A stretch of DNA of 64,000 nucleotides, from IMG/VR virus record IMGVR_UViG_3300017963_007659, positions 62,001-126,000 of that record, one strand, 5' to 3'. The notes below the pieces were generated by a model. The model made no database searches and was not told where the DNA came from. It was given only the letters and a program-made list of their open reading frames with translations. The first letter of the stretch is position 1. The number at the start of each line of letters is the position of its first letter. This DNA is from a virus. Positions 33,777 to 41,619 of the stretch are shown here, one piece after another. Made by a program: the position numbers and the translations under genes.

Positions 33777-33964
33777 CGTTTCACCCTGTCTACAATGTGA
33801 GCCAAATCAAAGAAGGAGGACTTGACCTTCTCTTGATACTCCTCGTTGTAATCTTCCCATCCCCAACATTCTTGGAGCACGGTCTCATAGAGAAGGTCCC
33901 GCGCCTCAGTCAGGAGTTCTGTGGCCTTTTCGATGTTCTCATCAGCCCTTGTCTGCACACTCAT
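33773..33964 (-). CDS. hypothetical helical protein
   Basis: A 63-aa all-helical protein (ENIEKATELLTEARDLLYET) with no known family. It overlaps the next gene by 4 bp and begins 1 bp after the end of the nucleotidyltransferase gene. Confidence 0.5.
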   Translation of the reverse strand: MSVQTRADENIEKATELLTEARDLLYETVLQECWGWEDYNEEYQEKVKSSFFDLAHIVDRVKR

Positions 33965-33965
33965 C

Positions 33966-35159
33966 TCACGCTCTCTTTCTTCGCTTCTTCCCCTCTTTAG
34001 GCTGCTTCACCGTAGACCAGGGATTCTCGTAGTCGTACTTTTCTCCAAGGATCTTGAGATCATGGAGAAGACCGATCGGAGCGTCGAATCCGCTGAGCCC
34101 CTCTTCAACCAGCTCCATCTGAAGCTCTTCAATCTTCTTGAAGTCAGGATCATGCGGGAGCTTCGAGTTGGCTTCGGCGACGATGATCTCCTTGTCCTTC
34201 TTCTTGGCCCACTCCACCAGCTCTTCGTACTTCATCGCGCCACGGAGGATGCTCAGCAACCACTCTGCTTCAGGACGCTTGACGATGACCCCTTTGCCTT
34301 CCAGAATCTCGATCCCCATATTCATGAGACGACAGAGGTGGAGTGCATTCTTCGTGTCATAGCCGAACTTCGCTTCCAGCTTGGCGCGCTCCGGATGTCG
34401 ATTCTTCTTCCACTCCTGGTAGCCCTGCCACTGCTTCATGGCATTCTTGTAGCGCCTCTCAGCCATGACAGCCTGGATCATCTCCTCGGAGACAGCAGTT
34501 AGGTCTTTGAGGACAGGAGCACAGTTCTCCGGAAGCTGAGCGCTCTGGACCATCCCCGTCCAGTCAATCCCATCCAGCTCATCCTTGGTAGACTGCGAGA
34601 GCTTGGAACCTGCTGCGGTCTGCTCTAGGAGCTGCGTCACAAGCCACATGTACGCGTTCATCTCATCAGCCCCAATCACGGAGCGGTGCTCCGGGAGACC
34701 AAAAGCTGACCGCTGCGGAGGAGCCTTCGGCGGATTCAAGAGATACTTGCGGTGCCGTTCGATCAGCTTGAGCTGTGCGAATGCGTACCCCGAGAAGGAA
34801 TGCCGAGCCTTCAACGTCAAGAAGAGATCGATCTTGCTCCGAATCCTCTCCATGAGGTCATCCATGTAGAGGATGTTCCCATCGTCGATGGCGAACAGCT
34901 CAATGATGTTCGGGTTGCAGGTGGCAGCCAGATTCAAGAACTTGATCACGCCATAAACGACGATATCGTTGACCTTCTTGGCTTCTTTCTTTGGTTCGTA
35001 CTGCTGGAAGCGTTGGTTCCCGTACACGTTCTCACGGTCGAGAAGGCAGATCCCACGAAGGTCGATGTCACTCACGGGAGTAGAGGTGCCGTAGGCGTGC
35101 GACCCAGCACGGACCATGTAGATGAGCTTTCGTTCCCAGACTGGATATTTTCGAGGCAT
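33966..35159 (-). CDS. predicted nucleotidyltransferase (COG3541-like)
   Basis: A 397-aa protein. GSHAYGTSTPVSDIDLRG at about 19-36 is the nucleotidyltransferase-fold signature (GS ... DxD) of the YcgL/COG3541 group. These proteins recur in large phages with unknown substrates; nucleotidyl transfer to RNA or protein is possible. The remainder is helical. The ATG is 6 nt after AGTCAAAG (TAGATC between) without a Shine-Dalgarno, so it is predicted to be leaderless. Confidence 0.75.
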   Translation of the reverse strand: MPRKYPVWERKLIYMVRAGSHAYGTSTPVSDIDLRGICLLDRENVYGNQRFQQYEPKKEAKKVNDIVVYGVIKFLNLAATCNPNIIELFAIDDGNILYMDDLMERIRSKIDLFLTLKARHSFSGYAFAQLKLIERHRKYLLNPPKAPPQRSAFGLPEHRSVIGADEMNAYMWLVTQLLEQTAAGSKLSQSTKDELDGIDWTGMVQSAQLPENCAPVLKDLTAVSEEMIQAVMAERRYKNAMKQWQGYQEWKKNRHPERAKLEAKFGYDTKNALHLCRLMNMGIEILEGKGVIVKRPEAEWLLSILRGAMKYEELVEWAKKKDKEIIVAEANSKLPHDPDFKKIEELQMELVEEGLSGFDAPIGLLHDLKILGEKYDYENPWSTVKQPKEGKKRRKRA

Positions 35160-35176
35160 GATCTACTTTGACTGAG
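35160..35176 (-). promoter_or_regulatory. AGTCAAAG promoter, leaderless type
   Basis: CTCAGTCAAAGTAGATC abuts the ATG at 35159 on the - strand with the standard 6-nt spacing. It lies in the 36-bp gap after the ArdC-like gene. Confidence 0.7.
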
Positions 35177-35195
35177 TTTGTTGGAGGAGGAAAGA

Positions 35196-36173
35196 CTAGG
35201 CGGCTTTCTTGGACGCCTCGGACTTCTTGGCCTTCTTCGGCGCGGCTGCCTTGCGGAGGAAGTCCGCAGCCTTCTTCGCCTTGGAGGCAGCTCGGTTGAA
35301 GATGCGCTTGTCTTTGCTGACAGCCTCGAACCAATTCGCCAAATATTCTGGATGTTGGCACTGCCCGTCAATCTGGAAGTCCGCGCCAACGAACGCTGCG
35401 GTCAGCTCCGCAACCAATTCCTCTTCGGCGTAGGACTTCGAGCCAAAGACGTTGTTGAGCGGTCGGTTGAGGCGGCTCTTATGACCGGTAGCGTGGGCGA
35501 ATTCGTGAATCTGAGTCGCGTAGAAGTCTTCCGAGGACTTGAAGCGGTCAAGCTCGGGAACGCTGATGCGGTCAGTCATGCTGCTGTAGCAAGCGCGGTC
35601 TCCACCGAACTGGAGCTTGAAGCCGCAGCTCTTGTGGACCTTGGACAAGAAGGCTTCGATCTCGTCGTTACGCTCAAGCTGAGTCTTCGTCGCAGCCGGG
35701 AGCAATTTCGTGTACTTCTTGGGGTCGATGGTGGTCTGCTCGACGTTGTAGACGAACTGAACGCCGCGCATCCAGGAAGTGACCGTCTCTTCGTCGCCGT
35801 TATCGTCGAGGACAGGGTTGCCGTCGGAGTCGAGCTTGGTGCGCTCGTTGGGACGGAACCATATGACTGCCCAAGAGTTGTTGTACTCGTCTTCCTGAAC
35901 AACTTCACCGTTGCGCGTCTTGCGACCCTTGACGTGTCCCCCGAGAGCCGTTGCCTGCTTCGCTGTGACCCAGAGAGGCGTATTGTAGCCGAGAGAAGAC
36001 ATGACGGCGCTGAGATACACAGCGTTTCCACCGTTGTATCCACGACCAGTACCTGCGTTCCGCTGATTACCCAACGTTTGCCAGGGCTTGACCCAAGGAG
36101 CAACGCCCTTTTCGAGCTGCTCAAGAATCATCTCAATCTGTTCCGCTTGGGCGTCTCTGCTGCGCTTTTTCAT
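35196..36173 (-). CDS. ArdC-like antirestriction protein
   Basis: A 325-aa protein. Residues 1-140 match the ArdC N-terminal ssDNA-binding domain (VAPWVKPWQTLG, GYNGGNAVYLS, WVTAKQATALGG). Residues about 160-290 form the zincin-like domain with IHEFAHATGH (HExxH) and a downstream EELVAEL. The C-terminal 40 residues are Lys/Ala-rich. ArdC-type proteins protect incoming DNA against type I/II restriction. The ATG at 36173 follows TTGGTTGGAGGACAGA, and the gene has its own strong sigma70-like promoter, fitting immediate-early expression. Confidence 0.85.
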   Translation of the reverse strand: MKKRSRDAQAEQIEMILEQLEKGVAPWVKPWQTLGNQRNAGTGRGYNGGNAVYLSAVMSSLGYNTPLWVTAKQATALGGHVKGRKTRNGEVVQEDEYNNSWAVIWFRPNERTKLDSDGNPVLDDNGDEETVTSWMRGVQFVYNVEQTTIDPKKYTKLLPAATKTQLERNDEIEAFLSKVHKSCGFKLQFGGDRACYSSMTDRISVPELDRFKSSEDFYATQIHEFAHATGHKSRLNRPLNNVFGSKSYAEEELVAELTAAFVGADFQIDGQCQHPEYLANWFEAVSKDKRIFNRAASKAKKAADFLRKAAAPKKAKKSEASKKAA

Positions 36174-36197
36174 TCTGTCCTCCAACCAACTAGAAAC

Positions 36198-36226
36198 ACC
36201 CTACAAGAATCCCTTGTTCCTGTCAA
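36198..36226 (-). promoter_or_regulatory. sigma70-like promoter for ArdC-like gene
   Basis: On the - strand TTGACA (36226-36221), a 17-bp spacer containing GGGATTCTTG, and TAGGGT (36203-36198), followed by the standard leader with TTGGAGG. It is divergent from the + promoter at 36306. Confidence 0.8.
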
Positions 36227-36305
36227 CACATTTCTTGAAGGTCAGATCTCTTTTCATACTTGAAGGTATCTACCTTCTTAATAGGGGCTGCGGTGGCGAT
36301 TCTGG

Positions 36306-36334
36306 TTGACGGAGCCGCTCCATTCTGGTAGGGT
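36306..36334 (+). promoter_or_regulatory. sigma70-like promoter TTGACG-N17-TAGGGT
   Basis: TTGACG at 36306-36311 and TAGGGT at 36329-36334 with a 17-bp spacer ending CATTCTGG. The leader carries CAGTTGGAGGAAAGC before the ATG at 36358. Confidence 0.75.
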
Positions 36335-36357
36335 GTTTCTATCAGTTGGAGGAAAGC

Positions 36358-36600
36358 ATGGCGAACTATCAGATTTGGATCGGCGCATCCCCATCAGGTC
36401 TTCCCTTGATCGGAGCTGTTGAAGGGGCGAACAACGCAGACGTCCGAGAGCAGGTCTACCCATCGCAGATGCGACATCGCTGCGTAGCGATGGATGGCGA
36501 CAAGATGGTTATCGTCACGCAGACCGAGGCTCGGGAAGGGAACATGGAGGTACTCTCCCACTTCCCCATCGCTGACGGGAGCATGTCTTCTCGACGGTAG
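36358..36600 (+). CDS. small unknown protein, probable early gene
   Basis: An 80-aa protein (MANYQIWIGASPSGLPLIGA...) of mixed alpha/beta character with no known family. It has its own sigma70-like promoter and GGAGG site, and lies divergent from the ArdC-like gene across a 184-bp region. Confidence 0.55.
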   Translation: MANYQIWIGASPSGLPLIGAVEGANNADVREQVYPSQMRHRCVAMDGDKMVIVTQTEAREGNMEVLSHFPIADGSMSSRR

Positions 36601-36650
36601 GGAGATAGCCAGGATTTGTCTACTCAGTAGCCCTGGGTAGACGATTCTTG

Positions 36651-36679
36651 TTGACAGGGGTAGGGCATTCTGGTAGTGT
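36651..36679 (+). promoter_or_regulatory. sigma70-like promoter TTGACA-N17-TAGTGT
   Basis: TTGACA at 36651-36656 and TAGTGT at 36674-36679, with spacer GGGGTAGGGCATTCTGG. The leader ends GTTGGTTGGAGGAGAGA before the ATG at 36704. A small hairpin (GTCTAC 36618-36623 with GTAGAC 36637-36642) lies just upstream and may end the previous transcript. Confidence 0.8.
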
Positions 36680-36703
36680 GGTCTCAGTTGGTTGGAGGAG
36701 AGA

Positions 36704-36928
36704 ATGGATAACGGAAGCATCACGACAACTTGCGGCGAGACCTTCTCATACAGAGATCACACTCGCCTAGCGAGATTGATTCACCTTCGCTTCGGAAAAG
36801 ACATTGAAGCCGGGGCAGCGGCTTGGAGGAGGCTGATGCAGAACAGCACGACAGATGATCAGTTCGAGATGCTGGTCAACATCGGCTATCTCCACGCTCT
36901 GGAAGACAAAGAAGGAGAGCCGTCATGA
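36704..36928 (+). CDS. small unknown protein
   Basis: A 74-aa acidic protein (MDNGSITTTCGETFSYRDHT) with a helical C-terminal half. It is promoter-proximal in a three-gene operon with ATGA overlaps. No family recognised. Confidence 0.55.
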   Translation: MDNGSITTTCGETFSYRDHTRLARLIHLRFGKDIEAGAAAWRRLMQNSTTDDQFEMLVNIGYLHALEDKEGEPS

Positions 36929-37200
36929 CATCAATTTTTGACAAGCTGGACGAAGCCGCAGATAGCGCCAGGAGCCTCGGAGAATCCAACGAGAAGATGG
37001 CACGAGGCATTGAATACGCTAGCGATTGCGTGCGTTCCCGCTACAATGAGCTGTGCGCAGTGCTGAGAAAGGCGAAGAAGCGAGCAGAACGCGAACCTCT
37101 GGATGCTCAAGAGAGAGCCCAACAGACCGAAGACTACGGCGTTGTTCTCGGTCTCGAAATGGCTCTCAAGATCTTCGAGGAAGGGGAGAACCATGGATAA
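36925..37200 (+). CDS. small helical protein
   Basis: A 91-aa helical protein (MTSIFDKLDEAADSARSLGE), probably coiled coil. Translationally coupled to the gene before (ATGA) and overlapping the one after by 8 bp. Confidence 0.55.
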   Translation: MTSIFDKLDEAADSARSLGESNEKMARGIEYASDCVRSRYNELCAVLRKAKKRAEREPLDAQERAQQTEDYGVVLGLEMALKIFEEGENHG

Positions 37201-37399
37201 GACGCAGAAAGTTCAAGACCTTCTCCGTATGGCCAAGAGCACGAGCGGAAACGTGCACGAAGCTCACCTCGCTGCCAAGCGCGCCGTCGAGATTGCCCGT
37301 GAAAACGACCTCGGAGGTCATCTCGTAGCACGTTGCCTCGTTCTCCAAGGCAAGACCCAGCGGCGGCTGGACCGCAGCCAACTCCCCTCCTACGCCTGA
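37193..37399 (+). CDS. small protein with DUF2786-like helix pair
   Basis: A 68-aa protein starting MDKTQKVQDLLRMAKSTSGN, then EAHLAAKRAVEIARENDL. The 'k...LL.mA.s.....EA..A...A.ela...' pattern resembles the DUF2786 helix pair, but the match is weak. The ATG at 37193 follows AAGGGGAGAACC. The 3' end overlaps the convergent gene by 10 bp. Confidence 0.5.
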   Translation: MDKTQKVQDLLRMAKSTSGNVHEAHLAAKRAVEIARENDLGGHLVARCLVLQGKTQRRLDRSQLPSYA

Positions 37400-37623
37400 C
37401 GCTCTAGACGGACATCATCTTCGTCCAACAGTCCACTATACAAGACATACGGACGCCCTCTACAAGAAGCCATATCTCCCGTCAACGGGAGATGGCTCCA
37501 GGACCCTTTTCCTGTAGCAGCTTCAACCTCAGTCTCTGGAAGAAGCTCTTCCCCACATTCCGGACAGTAGGCTCTATACTCCGGAGTCACTACTGGTCGG
37601 AATCCTACGGCGAAGTGGCTCAT
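37390..37623 (-). CDS. small zinc-ribbon protein, predicted leaderless
   Basis: A 77-aa protein (MSHFAVGFRPVVTPEYRAYC) with CPECGEELLPE near residue 20. The ATG at 37623 is placed 6 nt after GGTCAAAG (TTTGGT between), without a Shine-Dalgarno, as in the other leaderless genes. It is divergent from the + gene at 37676. Confidence 0.55.
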   Translation of the reverse strand: MSHFAVGFRPVVTPEYRAYCPECGEELLPETEVEAATGKGSWSHLPLTGDMASCRGRPYVLYSGLLDEDDVRLERQA

Positions 37624-37639
37624 ACCAAACTTTGACCAG
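37624..37639 (-). promoter_or_regulatory. AGTCAAAG-class promoter, leaderless type
   Basis: On the - strand CTGGTCAAAGTTTGGT abuts the ATG at 37623. One base of the core differs (GG for AG). Spacing to the start codon is the standard 6 nt. Confidence 0.6.
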
Positions 37640-37675
37640 TTCGTCCGGAAGTTATCTATCTTTGAGGAGATCTCC

Positions 37676-38293
37676 ATGAAGCACCTTCCCGCTGTTCTCT
37701 CCAAGCTTGTCCTTGAAGGACACAGCGACCTCGCCACAGAGCTTCTCTCCTCATCCTCCTGTCCTCTCCGCACCAAAGCCTATGGAGGTCTCCCCTCGTC
37801 TGGAGGCTACGTAGCATGGACGGAGTACGAGATCGGGGCGCAGCGCATCGCTGAAGCCTCACACTGCATCCTCGGCTCCATGGGAGGGGACCACTGGTTT
37901 GAACCTGGTCATATCCGGGATGAGTTGGACCTGATTGAGAGGACCGTCGAAGAATACTCCAAGCGTCTCTACTCAGATCGCCTGCTCAACTACAACGATG
38001 ACGACATCGAATTCGTCGAAGGCTCCGTCAAGAGCATCGGTAAAGCCTCTCCCAAGCTCAGAGCACGAGCACAGAAGCTCAAAGCGGAGGTAGAGAGACA
38101 GGAAGACATCCCACAGAAGGTCAAGACAACAGCGCTCTTGACCTACGATGTCGTCATTGAACTCACGAACGCTATGGAGCACAGTGTACGGAGTTGGCCG
38201 AAGAAGATGGAGAACGCCTTCCAGAATCGCAAACTACGGCAATCAATACGGAACCTTAGACATGCTGTCGATGCTATGGTTCGAGACTCCTAG
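37676..38293 (+). CDS. hypothetical helical protein
   Basis: A 205-aa protein starting MKHLPAVLSKLVLEGHSDLA, followed by a region with GGLPSSGGYVAW and long charged helices. The opening 'l...L...GH.dLA.eLl' resembles short leader regions in large-phage and T4-like proteins. GAGGAGATCTCC gives the ribosome-binding site. No function recognised. Confidence 0.55.
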   Translation: MKHLPAVLSKLVLEGHSDLATELLSSSSCPLRTKAYGGLPSSGGYVAWTEYEIGAQRIAEASHCILGSMGGDHWFEPGHIRDELDLIERTVEEYSKRLYSDRLLNYNDDDIEFVEGSVKSIGKASPKLRARAQKLKAEVERQEDIPQKVKTTALLTYDVVIELTNAMEHSVRSWPKKMENAFQNRKLRQSIRNLRHAVDAMVRDS

Positions 38294-38748
38294 TCGTCAC
38301 TCTCTGTATCATCCGAAGCGGGGAAGTGCTTCTGGATGAAGTCCTCCGAGTAGCCGTCTTTCCTCAGATCAGCGACAACCGCTTCATGCTCCCGGAATCT
38401 ATCTCCGTTGTTGTCCACTCCCGTCTGAATTCCACTGTAGGTAGTATAGATACAGGAGATGGGCAAGCCTCCGCCATCGACAGTGAGGAAAGGGTCGATC
38501 AGGATAGCTGCATCGGGGCAGCAGCCACAGGACCGACGTCGAGATACTTGAAGACCCGGATGAGAGGTGATCTCCTTCGTGTAGAAGCGCTCATTCTTCC
38601 AGCGGTCTTCACCTCGCTGGAGGTTCGGATACGTCACAGCCAAGTCTCGTAGCTGCGCGAGCTTCAAGGTCGACTTCTCAATCGACGCCTCCAGGGAGAG
38701 GAGGTGCTTCTGGATCTCGCTCAGCTCTTCTTTCTGATCCTGTTTCAT
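38290..38748 (-). CDS. hypothetical protein with Cys cluster
   Basis: A 152-aa protein. Residues 1-50 form a likely coiled coil, the centre contains RRRSCGCCPDAAI, and the C-terminus is acidic. It overlaps the upstream gene by 4 bp (ATGA) and the convergent + gene by 4 bp. Function unknown. Confidence 0.5.
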   Translation of the reverse strand: MKQDQKEELSEIQKHLLSLEASIEKSTLKLAQLRDLAVTYPNLQRGEDRWKNERFYTKEITSHPGLQVSRRRSCGCCPDAAILIDPFLTVDGGGLPISCIYTTYSGIQTGVDNNGDRFREHEAVVADLRKDGYSEDFIQKHFPASDDTESDD

Positions 38749-38999
38749 ACCACGTTCCGTTGCTTCGAGGGGCGACGTCGTATTCTCTGAGGGCCTTTAG
38801 GTCCACGGGGAACACGGGGAGCTTCCACCCGTCCCAAGAGGTCCGAAGCATTGACCCACAGCTCCTGCTCTCCTGGGATCTGAACGCTGTATCGTAGCTC
38901 TGTTCTCCCCTTCGAGTTGGGCTGTGCCTGTATGGCCAGCAGCACGCCTGTGCCCTTGTTCCGAACACGTACCATGTCTCCAAGCTGATAGTCTCGCAC
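38745..38999 (-). CDS. hypothetical basic protein
   Basis: An 84-aa protein (MRDYQLGDMVRVRNKGTGVL) with an SH3- or KOW-like beta start and a very basic C-terminus. I chose GTG at 38999 because it is 7 nt after GGAGG; a TTG at 39005 is too close to the ribosome-binding site. Transcribed from a - strand AGTCAAAG promoter at 39019. Confidence 0.5.
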   Translation of the reverse strand: MRDYQLGDMVRVRNKGTGVLLAIQAQPNSKGRTELRYSVQIPGEQELWVNASDLLGRVEAPRVPRGPKGPQRIRRRPSKQRNVV

Positions 39000-39016
39000 G
39001 GTCAAACCTCCATCTC

Positions 39017-39046
39017 TCTACTTTGACTGGATTTCTGGTCAAAGTA
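39017..39046. promoter_or_regulatory. divergent pair of AGTCAAAG-class promoters
   Basis: TACTTTGACT at 39019-39028 (- strand AGTCAAAGTA) and GGTCAAAGTA at 39037-39046 (+ strand) form an inverted pair 8 bp apart. The - copy serves the gene ending at 38745. The + copy opens a long leader before the deaminase gene at 39251. Confidence 0.6.
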
Positions 39047-39057
39047 CAATGCCACTT

Positions 39058-39095
39058 TTGTTATAGGAGACGGAGGGTGCCCCAAACTATAACAA
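39058..39095 (+). promoter_or_regulatory. inverted repeat in deaminase leader
   Basis: TTGTTATAG (39058-39066) and CTATAACAA (39087-39095) are perfect 9-bp inverted arms around 20 bases. The loop contains GGAGACGGAGG followed by GTG, which opens an 11-codon frame ending TAA at 39112. The arrangement looks like a leader hairpin that could hide a ribosome-binding site, or a protein-binding operator. Confidence 0.5.
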
Positions 39096-39172
39096 ATGTG
39101 GTAGGTTATTAAGGAAGTAGAAGGGAACCGGACGGATGAGACTCTCCACACGCACACAATCCAAACCAACCC

Positions 39173-39209
39173 CTGAACGCTCAGCAAGACAATTAGCTGA
39201 ACGCTCAGC
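39173..39209 (+). repeat. 13-bp direct repeat in deaminase leader
   Basis: CTGAACGCTCAGC occurs at 39173-39185 and again at 39197-39209, 24 bp apart, upstream of the deaminase start at 39251. It may be an operator. Confidence 0.55.
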
Positions 39210-39250
39210 CGTTGGACCCGTTGGATTGTCGTTTGTGTTGGAGAGACCCC

Positions 39251-39661
39251 ATGTGCCGTATCGAAAGACTCGCCGAAATCGCCCACCGGGCAGCCATCCA
39301 GGATACTGACGAGGGCTGCTCTTTCCTCCTTGGAGCTGTCGTAGCCAAGGGCAGCCGCATCCTCGCAACCGGAGCTTGCTCCACGAAGACGGACCCCAAG
39401 AATCCGAAACTGCAAGCGAAGACGGAACGTTGGCAGATCTGCGCGGAGGTGCGCGCGTGCCTCAATGCTCTCAGGGGAACCGCATCCTTGAAGGGCTGCA
39501 CCGTCTACGTCGTGCGTGTTACGAAGACAGGTAGTCAATACATGATGGCACGCCCCTGTGAGCACTGCCAACGATTCTTGAAAGAGAGGCGGGTAAAGCG
39601 GGTCTATTACAGCAACCAACACGGAGAAATAATAAAAATGGATCTTTTTCTTGACCCGTAA
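39251..39661 (+). CDS. cytidine/deoxycytidylate deaminase family protein
   Basis: A 136-aa protein. CAEVRAC at about 64-70 (Cys64, Glu66) and PCEHC at 102-106 (Cys103, Cys106) form the zinc site of the cytidine deaminase superfamily: one Cys/His, a catalytic Glu, then PCxxC. A Cys ahead of AE is the free-cytidine-deaminase form, whereas dCMP deaminases usually have His. GGAGAGACCCC precedes the ATG. It probably supplies dUMP or uridine for pyrimidine synthesis. Confidence 0.75.
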   Translation: MCRIERLAEIAHRAAIQDTDEGCSFLLGAVVAKGSRILATGACSTKTDPKNPKLQAKTERWQICAEVRACLNALRGTASLKGCTVYVVRVTKTGSQYMMARPCEHCQRFLKERRVKRVYYSNQHGEIIKMDLFLDP

Positions 39662-39784
39662 GTCTTCAAGAAGCTTGAGCTATCCAACTCTGACGACTGC
39701 TTGGTGGTCTTAGAGGGGGTTCCGCTACCCGTCTTGAAGTCGCATGTTATTAATTAGCTAGTACATTTCACTTTTAACAAAGAA

Positions 39785-39820
39785 AAGGGGCCAGCCATTT
39801 TTATTCATGACCAGCCCCTT
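39785..39820 (+). terminator. hairpin before the primase-polymerase gene
   Basis: AAGGGGC (39785-39791) pairs with GCCCCTT (39814-39820), and the loop includes a short T-run. The hairpin lies in the 164-bp gap after the deaminase gene and ends 5 bp before the next ATG. It may terminate the deaminase transcript or control translation of the downstream gene, which lacks a Shine-Dalgarno. Nothing else is evident in the gap. Confidence 0.45.
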
Positions 39821-39825
39821 GTTAG

Positions 39826-41619
39826 ATGCGCAAGGTTACAGCCCTTCGCACCCTGAACAGGAAAGCAACCTTGACAAACTCTCCCGTCCCTTCTGTGGAT
39901 AATATAACCACGAAAACGAAGCTCAACAGCTCAGAACAGAGCACTCTCATACGAGAGATGGAGCAATGGTTCGATGTCGGAGCGGCGATTCTAGGTGTCC
40001 GAAGGACCAAAGTCCCATGCAAGGGTATCCCTTGGCGCAACCGCTCAGACGGTATTGGCTACACAGAGGAGGAGCTGTTCACTCGTATCCTCCACAACGA
40101 TGCTTCCGGCATAGCCCTCATCTGCGGTCCGACGTCAGGAATCGTAGGGATTGGCTGCGACACCATGGAAGGCGGGGAGCTGCTCCGGTCAGTCCTCCGT
40201 AACGGAGGTATCAACGCCATATCCTACAAGAGTGGGAAGGGTATACACTTCCTCTTCAAGAATACCTCCAGCCTCCCTCACACGTGCGCGAAGATCCTTC
40301 CCACCTACGGAGAGGTCGACATCCGAAGCGCTGACAGAGGCTACCTCATCCTGCCAGGATCGCTTCATCCATCAGGAGCCCTCTACGAATGGCTTGACCC
40401 CCCTCGCTTCAATCACGAAGGCAAGCTCTACCTTCCGGATGTCCCTTCTTGGCTGCTGACAGAGATCTACAACGGGAAGCACAAGAAGAAGATCTACAAG
40501 AATGAGGATGGTGACTACGATGGAGATCACCACTGGTGTAAGGAACACGAATGCAACGACCATCCCTCACTAGACCCAACAGAAGCTCTTCCACCCAGAA
40601 TCCGCAAAGGCTTCTTCATGAAGCTCTTCCGCTTCACCCTACCGAAGCAGCGCTGGGAGAAGTTCACGAAGCACCCCGCAGCCGTCGACTGGATCATCCC
40701 AGGAGAGCCAATACGAGAAGGCGAGCGCTACTACGCTGAGCGCGCTATCGGAGGTCTCGTCGCGACTTGCTACGCCAACACGACCGTCGCCATCCGTCTC
40801 CTGGAGACCTTCCGCTACGTCTACATCCCTACAAGAAGAGACCGCGAAGAGGAGATGGAGATCAACCGCTACGTCGAGAGACTTTGCCGTGAAGCTCAAG
40901 ACTCCCAATCCAATCGTGACTACAAGCATGAACCGCCCGACCCCAAGAAAGACCCCGAAGGATACGACCGATTCTGGTATAATGTTGACCGACGCAACGG
41001 TTATCTGGAGTCACTTGTCGTTGAATTCCATGAGAAGAAGATATGCCACAAACTGTATGGAGAAGCCCTTTCTGCTGAGGATTATGTACGTTTTTTGTTG
41101 TTGACTTTTAGATCCCGCCTCATTTATGTGAGTGTTTGGGGTAATAGCAAGCTCCGTACCATCTATGACTCTCTTCTTCTTCAAGAAGGTACTTCCTCTT
41201 CCTACTACACTCCATCTTCTCCCTCAGCTTCTTCTAACCGTGAGTATGCTACCTACAAGAAACATCAAGAACTCTTTGGTAGTGGTGCCTATGAGAAGCC
41301 TACGGCGAGTATAAGGGACCTTGCTTTGAGGACTACAAGTAAGAAGAAGTCGAGGAGAGAGAAGATACTAGCTAGGCAAGCTACGGAGCTACATAAGGCG
41401 CAGCGTGAGAGGAAGCGAAGATCCACACGACCTCCGAAGTTCCATAGCTCTCCTCCTGGGATGCATCTAGATCCTGGTAGCGTAGAGAAAGCTAGTAAAA
41501 GACACTTAGACATGATTCTTGTAGGGCAAGGTGAACTCACTTCATCTGGAGAGGGAAATGTCGTTGGACAAAGTCAAGTGACTTTATTGGGAGCTGAGAG
41601 CAAAGTCACAGGACTTTGA
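39826..41619 (+). CDS. primase-polymerase (AEP) like protein
   Basis: A 597-aa protein. Residues about 45-190 match the bifunctional primase/polymerase N-terminal domain: GPTSGIVGIGCD (101-112), SGKGIHFLF (136-144, His141), and VDIR...GYLILPGSLHPSG (164-184). It probably primes or copies phage DNA. The first metal-binding Asp of the usual DxD is Gly110 here. Residues 230-430 are an uncharacterised helical region, and the last 150 residues are basic and probably disordered. The start is uncertain: the ATG at 39826 lacks a Shine-Dalgarno, and 39961 is an alternative. Codon use becomes T-richer after about 41050. Confidence 0.7.
   Translation: MRKVTALRTLNRKATLTNSPVPSVDNITTKTKLNSSEQSTLIREMEQWFDVGAAILGVRRTKVPCKGIPWRNRSDGIGYTEEELFTRILHNDASGIALICGPTSGIVGIGCDTMEGGELLRSVLRNGGINAISYKSGKGIHFLFKNTSSLPHTCAKILPTYGEVDIRSADRGYLILPGSLHPSGALYEWLDPPRFNHEGKLYLPDVPSWLLTEIYNGKHKKKIYKNEDGDYDGDHHWCKEHECNDHPSLDPTEALPPRIRKGFFMKLFRFTLPKQRWEKFTKHPAAVDWIIPGEPIREGERYYAERAIGGLVATCYANTTVAIRLLETFRYVYIPTRRDREEEMEINRYVERLCREAQDSQSNRDYKHEPPDPKKDPEGYDRFWYNVDRRNGYLESLVVEFHEKKICHKLYGEALSAEDYVRFLLLTFRSRLIYVSVWGNSKLRTIYDSLLLQEGTSSSYYTPSSPSASSNREYATYKKHQELFGSGAYEKPTASIRDLALRTTSKKKSRREKILARQATELHKAQRERKRRSTRPPKFHSSPPGMHLDPGSVEKASKRHLDMILVGQGELTSSGEGNVVGQSQVTLLGAESKVTGL
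41570..41585. repeat. AAAGTCA palindrome cluster
   Basis: AAAGTCA-AG-TGACTTT at 41570-41585 is a perfect inverted repeat. Further AAAGTCA copies lie at 41602 and 41619, and GACTTTG at 41612, all at the end of the primase-polymerase gene just before a membrane protein gene. It may be an operator; chance similarity is possible. Confidence 0.35.

Noticed and set aside
35178-36263. A 361-residue open frame on the + strand
   Set aside because: It is antisense to the ArdC-like gene, which has clear domain motifs; the + frame has none.
39002-39622. A 206-residue open frame on the - strand
   Set aside because: It is antisense to the deaminase gene and its structured leader. The deaminase has the zinc motifs and a ribosome-binding site.
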